Below the pieces are notes generated by a model. It was not told where the DNA came from, searched no databases, and saw only the letters and a program-made list of their open reading frames with translations. A program made the translations under genes and the position numbers. Below, one piece after another: positions 60,818-64,000 of a stretch of 64,000 nt of DNA. The DNA is from Faecalicatena orotica. GTDB lineage: Bacteria > Bacillota > Clostridia > Lachnospirales > Lachnospiraceae. The stretch spans positions 62,001 to 126,000 of the forward strand of contig NZ_QGDL01000010.1 of assembly GCF_003149245.1 (NCBI RefSeq). The letters run 5' to 3'. The stretch's first letter is position 1. Each line of letters begins with the position of its first letter.

Positions 60818-61087
60818 ATGGAAGAAAAATTACATGAATTGAAGATATATCCGAAATATTTTGATTCTATTCTGGATGGGAAGAAAAAATTTGAAATCCG
60901 AAAAAATGATAGAGGTTTTCAGGTTGGGGACAATGTATTACTCAGAGAATGGGACAATATAAAGTATTCAGGAAGAACCATATATGCGACAATAACCTAC
61001 ATCTTGGACGATAAATTCATAGGGTTATCAGAGGGTTATGTAGCATTTGGGATCGAAGTTAATGACTACGATCAGCATTTGCTTTAA
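60818..61087 (+). CDS. DUF3850/ASCH-like protein
   Basis: An 89-residue protein matching the ASCH/PUA-like DUF3850 domain: HELKIYPKYFDSILDGKKKFEIRKNDRGFQVGDNVLLREWD at the start and ITYILDDKFIGLSEGYVAFGIE at the end. These small beta barrels are thought to bind RNA; no reaction is known for the phage forms. ATAGGAGA precedes the ATG. Common in Firmicutes phages and usually single-domain, as here. Confidence 0.85.
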   Translation: MEEKLHELKIYPKYFDSILDGKKKFEIRKNDRGFQVGDNVLLREWDNIKYSGRTIYATITYILDDKFIGLSEGYVAFGIEVNDYDQHLL

Positions 61088-61142
61088 TGGAGTAAATCGG
61101 GCGGGCGCCCGATTCAAATTTAGGATTCAAGGAGGGAAGTTG

Positions 61143-61352
61143 ATGGCAAAAGTGTTATGTCATATGACTGATTGCAAGCACAGGTCAAGGCGTGCATCGA
61201 AAATATATAAGACAAAAAATGGAAGGAAGATGTATGGTTGCTTACTGGATGCAATCGTTGTGAGAAAAATTACAGATTTTGATGGCGATTGCGAGGCGGT
61301 AATAGGCAGAGAAAATATGGCGCAGTGCATGTATTATGAGCCGCAGATTTAA
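61143..61352 (+). CDS. Small phage protein with cysteine and histidine motif
   Basis: A 69-residue basic protein. LCHMTDCKHRSRRASK near the start and three more cysteines (GCLLDA, DCEAVIG, QCMYYE) suggest metal binding. AAGGAGGGAAG sets the ATG at 61143; the frame opens at 61047 but overlaps the preceding gene without a ribosome site. Family not recognised. Confidence 0.6.
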   Translation: MAKVLCHMTDCKHRSRRASKIYKTKNGRKMYGCLLDAIVVRKITDFDGDCEAVIGRENMAQCMYYEPQI

Positions 61353-61389
61353 TTACAACTAAACTGATATTTAGTGAAAGGAGAAAAGA

Positions 61390-61827
61390 ATGGAGAGATT
61401 AACAGTACCAGACGAAGAGATAGATGGTGGTACAAGAAGAGCAGTTATAGATGCAAGAGCAGTAAGAGAAGAAGCAATGAAGATTTATTGGGCGCTGAAG
61501 AAGTATGAGGACACCGGTCTTTCTCCTGAAGAAATTGACAGCCTGAATACTTTTGATGGCAGTCAGGGTATGAAGTATCTAAAATTGTATCAGGAGGAGC
61601 AGCAAAAGCATAGATGGATTCAGGTATCGGAGCGGTTGCCGGAAGAAGCAGAATATTTAGGGATATCTGATGGACAGCGATACATGAAACGAATAGAGGT
61701 GGCCTATATGACCGATACCATAGAATATATAATTGGGTACTTTGACGGTTGTAAATGGATGGACAAGAGACATAACAAAATTAACAATGTCATAGCTTGG
61801 AAAGTTCATGAACCATTTATATCATAA
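61390..61827 (+). CDS. Phage protein with DUF551-like C-terminus
   Basis: A 145-residue protein. The N-terminal part has LKKYEDTGLSPEEIDSL, common in small Firmicutes phage proteins. The C-terminal part (HRWIQVSERLPEEAEYL, then VIAWKVHEPF) resembles DUF551, whose W-x-x-V-S-E-R-L-P-E start and W-x-P-x-P end are known from many phages. Function unknown. AAAGGAGAAAAG precedes the ATG. Confidence 0.75.
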   Translation: MERLTVPDEEIDGGTRRAVIDARAVREEAMKIYWALKKYEDTGLSPEEIDSLNTFDGSQGMKYLKLYQEEQQKHRWIQVSERLPEEAEYLGISDGQRYMKRIEVAYMTDTIEYIIGYFDGCKWMDKRHNKINNVIAWKVHEPFIS

Positions 61828-61857
61828 CTTAGTAGAATTGAAGGAGGAAAAGTAAAA

Positions 61858-62040
61858 ATGAAAGATGGAATACATCCAAAGAATATAAAAGAGTTTGTGG
61901 AAGTTGATGAAAGAAAGTGCGAAGAGGTTAATAACTGTTTTGGTGTAAAAATTGTAGATGGTAAAAAATATTGTCGTGGATGCGGAAATGTGCGGCTAAC
62001 AGATATCCATGATGCAGCTTTGAAAGAATTATTTAGCTAA
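61858..62040 (+). CDS. Small zinc-ribbon-like phage protein
   Basis: A 60-residue protein with cysteines in ERKCEEVNNCFG and YCRGCGNVRL; the CRGC knuckle could bind zinc with the upstream pair. GGAGGAAAAG precedes the ATG. Followed by the late-regulator region. No family known to me. Confidence 0.55.
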   Translation: MKDGIHPKNIKEFVEVDERKCEEVNNCFGVKIVDGKKYCRGCGNVRLTDIHDAALKELFS

Positions 62041-62072
62041 ACCGCCGTTTAGCAAAGGAAGGAGCCGATATA

Positions 62073-62279
62073 TTGAGATCAAAAAGAAGTCATAAAGAGA
62101 TAAAGATAGACAGTCAGGATCACTATGGTGGACTGGCCGAAAACACACCGGAGCGAAAGGCCAAAGAGAAGTTTAAGCGACCTCCTGCGTATCAGGCCGG
62201 GAAACTGTTGCAGGAGCAGGCGAGGCAGATGGAGAGGAATGACATCAAAGAAGGAGTTGAAAGGATTGGCAAGGATTGA
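62073..62279 (+). CDS. Small basic phage protein
   Basis: A 68-residue basic protein, RSKRSHKEIKIDSQDHYGG followed by LAENTPERKAKEKFKRPPAYQ, starting at TTG 62073 behind AAGGAAGGAG. It overlaps the next gene by 41 bases in another frame. No cysteines or membrane segment. Possibly a nucleic acid-binding accessory of the late regulator; the only support is charge and position. Confidence 0.5.
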   Translation: MRSKRSHKEIKIDSQDHYGGLAENTPERKAKEKFKRPPAYQAGKLLQEQARQMERNDIKEGVERIGKD

Positions 62280-62727
62280 AGAAAATGCATCCACAAGTGA
62301 AAATGATAAGAAAAAAGAATACTTAAGGAGTTACGGGAAACATGTCAGGAGAATCAGGAGGATAGAGTCTGAGATACCGGAAATCCGGGCAATGAAAGTC
62401 TCACCGTCTTTAAGCGTGGATGGAATGCCGCATGGCAGTGATAAAAAAGATCTGTCAGGATATGCCGCTGAATTAGATGACATGGAGAGGGAACTCATGG
62501 AAGAACGGTACCAAAGAGTTGTTAAATATCGTGATATAGATAAAAGAATAAAAAGGCTCAAAAGCGAAAATGAGCAGGACGTTCTCTTCTATCGGTATAT
62601 CAAAGAGCTCGATTGGTGGGAGATCGCAGAAAAAATGCGGTATTCTGAAAGGCAGATACATAGGTTTCATGGACGTGCACTGGCACATTTTGAAATATCA
62701 GAAAAAGATGTCAGTGAATGTCAGTAA
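62239..62727 (+). CDS. Sigma-70 region 4-like late regulator (DUF1492/RinA type)
   Basis: A 162-residue protein. The first half is helical and charged; the C-terminal 60 residues (NEQDVLFYRYIKELDWWEIAEKMRYSERQIHRFHGRALAHFE) have the helix-turn-helix of sigma region 4, as in DUF1492/ArpU/RinA proteins that switch on phage late genes. It stands directly before the terminase genes, as expected for that role. ATG 62239 follows GGAGAGG; the frame opens at 62125 but this would be a shadow of the preceding gene. Confidence 0.8.
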   Translation: MTSKKELKGLARIEENASTSENDKKKEYLRSYGKHVRRIRRIESEIPEIRAMKVSPSLSVDGMPHGSDKKDLSGYAAELDDMERELMEERYQRVVKYRDIDKRIKRLKSENEQDVLFYRYIKELDWWEIAEKMRYSERQIHRFHGRALAHFEISEKDVSECQ

Positions 62728-62770
62728 CAACTGTGTTATTATGATAGCATCGAAAAGAAACAAAGAACAA

Positions 62771-62798
62771 AGCATCTGGCATCCGCTGGGTGCTTTTT
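62771..62798 (+). terminator. Hairpin before the terminase genes
   Basis: AGCATC (62771-62776) pairs with GGTGCT (62789-62794), one G-T pair, followed by a T-rich stretch. Such a hairpin before terS is frequent in Firmicutes phages and may be the antitermination target of the regulator above. Confidence 0.5.
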
Positions 62799-62823
62799 CT
62801 ATGCACTGAGGAGGTGAGCCTGA

Positions 62824-63327
62824 ATGACGAAGAAGCAAAATAGATTTGTAGAAGAATACCTAATCGACCTGAATGCCACTCAGGCAGCCATAAGGGCAGG
62901 GTACAGCCCTGATACAGCGAAGGAGATAGGATGCGAAAACTTAACAAAACCTAACATCCGCGCGTGTATTGACCGAGCAATGGCCGAACGATCAAAGCGT
63001 ACTGGCGTAAATGCTGACCGAGTCGTACAGGAGCTGGCAAAGATAGCCTTTGTGAATGCGACAGAGGTAATAGATCCAGCTACGGCTACGGTCAAGGAGG
63101 ATGCTCTTCCAGAGGACACCGCCGCGATCCAGTCCGTTAAGGTCAAGACCTTCGGTGAGGACGGCCTAGAGCGTGAGATCAAAATGGCTGACAAACTAAA
63201 GGCACTGGAATTGCTCGGTAAACACATGGGAATGTTTAAAGACAAGGTGGAGCTTTCAGGAACTCTCCAAACTGAGAAAACAAAACTGGATGATCTGATC
63301 GAACAGATGCGCGGCGGTGATGGATAG
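62824..63327 (+). CDS. terS: Terminase small subunit
   Basis: A 167-residue protein of the Terminase_2 family: MTKKQNRFVEEYLIDLNATQAAIRAGYSPDTAKEIGCENLTKPNIRACIDRAMAERSKR is the N-terminal HTH that binds pac or cos DNA; the middle oligomerises. GAGGAGGTG precedes the ATG. It overlaps the large subunit gene by one base (TAGTG). Start of the late, packaging module. Confidence 0.92.
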   Translation: MTKKQNRFVEEYLIDLNATQAAIRAGYSPDTAKEIGCENLTKPNIRACIDRAMAERSKRTGVNADRVVQELAKIAFVNATEVIDPATATVKEDALPEDTAAIQSVKVKTFGEDGLEREIKMADKLKALELLGKHMGMFKDKVELSGTLQTEKTKLDDLIEQMRGGDG

Positions 63328-64000
63328 TGAGCGATGAAAGATTACTGCTGTCGGACAAGTATAAAGCATTCCTCCGGTGTGACGCGCCTGTGGAGTTCCT
63401 AGAGGGTACAACGGCTGCGGGAAAGACTACAGTCGGCCTGTTTAAGTTTATGCTCAAAGTTGCTGAGTCACCAAAAAAGCTGCATATTCTGGCGGCAGAT
63501 GATACGGGAGCTGCAGAGAAGAATATCATACAAAAGGATCTGGGCATTCTGGATGACTTCGGCGTACTGGTGAAGTACAAAGGCAATGGCGGTGGGGGAT
63601 ATAATATGCCTCATATCCTGTATCATACCTCAAGTGGCGACAAGATTATATTCGTGGTCGGCTATGGCAATAAGCGCAAATGGAAGGATGCTCTGGGAGG
63701 CCAGTACGGCTGCCTGTACATTGATGAGATCAACACAGCGGACATTGAGTTTGTCCGTGAGGCGGCCATGAGATCAGATTATTTAATGGCAACACTTAAT
63801 CCTGATGACCCAAATCTGGAGGTATACAAGGAGTATATAAACTGTTCCCGGCCACTTCCAGAGTGGGAAAATGAGACACCAAAGGAAATTAAAGATGAGT
63901 TGAAAGAAGGACCAAAGACCGGATGGGTACATTGGTTCTTTTCTTTTGCTCACAATCTGGGGCTTCCCAAAGAAAAACTGGACCGGATCATTCAGAATAC
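63327..64000 (+). CDS. terL: Terminase large subunit (3' end outside window)
   Basis: 224 codons open to the edge. Start GTG at 63327 overlaps the terS stop. Walker A is FLEGTTAAGKTTVGL (near residue 28-37), Walker B is GCLYIDEIN, and the coupling motif is MATLNPDDPN. This is the ATPase that drives DNA into the capsid; the nuclease domain would follow outside the window. The PBSX/TerL (terminase-6-like) subgroup is likely from the GTTAAGKT form, but this needs the rest of the protein. Confidence 0.9.
   Translation, partial: MSDERLLLSDKYKAFLRCDAPVEFLEGTTAAGKTTVGLFKFMLKVAESPKKLHILAADDTGAAEKNIIQKDLGILDDFGVLVKYKGNGGGGYNMPHILYHTSSGDKIIFVVGYGNKRKWKDALGGQYGCLYIDEINTADIEFVREAAMRSDYLMATLNPDDPNLEVYKEYINCSRPLPEWENETPKEIKDELKEGPKTGWVHWFFSFAHNLGLPKEKLDRIIQN

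Overview
The window is chromosomal DNA of an anaerobic Clostridia bacterium, most likely a Lachnospiraceae. The evidence is a Stickland D-proline reductase operon with a selenocysteine codon, the Firmicutes-type S10-spc-alpha ribosomal order, a zinc-type adenylate kinase and S14, AdhE, a YesM/YesN sugar regulator pair and the VTC-DUF4956-CotH gene set. No species is claimed. The host part ends near 48.6 kb. From there to the right edge is the left part of an integrated tailed phage.

Layout. 1-3.6 kb: end of the prd operon (prdA partial, a small prd-associated gene, selenoprotein prdB, prdD, prdE). 3.7-4.0 kb: a structured RNA candidate with no gene. 4.2-20.8 kb: ribosomal protein operon from rpsJ to rplQ with secY, adk, a KOW protein, infA and rpoA, but no map gene between adk and infA. 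Several spacers carry related two-hairpin elements. 21-29.5 kb: sensor kinase/regulator, two sugar ABC permeases, a GH43 glycosidase and a sugar-binding lipoprotein. 29.6-33.4 kb: adhE and an APH-fold kinase. 33.4-34.6 kb (minus): SleB-type wall hydrolase. 34.8-41.8 kb: HAD phosphatase, uppP, an OmpR-type two-component pair, then VTC, DUF4956 (frame-shifted) and CotH genes. 41.9-44.3 kb: amino acid ABC transporter. 44.4-46.1 kb: an SfsA-MutY fusion. 46.1-48.6 kb: TetR, lipid kinase and glycerophosphodiesterase.

Prophage. A minus-strand lysogeny block (tyrosine integrase, HsdR-N-like protein, ImmA/IrrE-type protease, XRE repressor) faces a plus-strand early block across an operator region. The early block runs from Cro/LexA-like regulators through a recombination set (Rad50-like ATPase, annealing-protein candidate, PD-(D/E)XK nuclease), HNH, RusA, a replication initiator and a helicase-loader-like protein. 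Many small unknown genes follow, then a sigma-like late regulator and the terminase genes, cut by the window edge.

Most notable observations: the Sec codon and SECIS hairpin in prdB; PrdD/PrdE split exactly where PrdA is processed; the repeated two-hairpin elements in the ribosomal operon; the SfsA-MutY fusion; an A6 slippery site splitting DUF4956; an 11-bp direct repeat that looks like the target of the neighbouring OmpR-type regulator; and, in the phage, a one-gene cassette with 12-bp inverted flanks and two palindromic operators, among genes that repeatedly end in the same 9-base motif.
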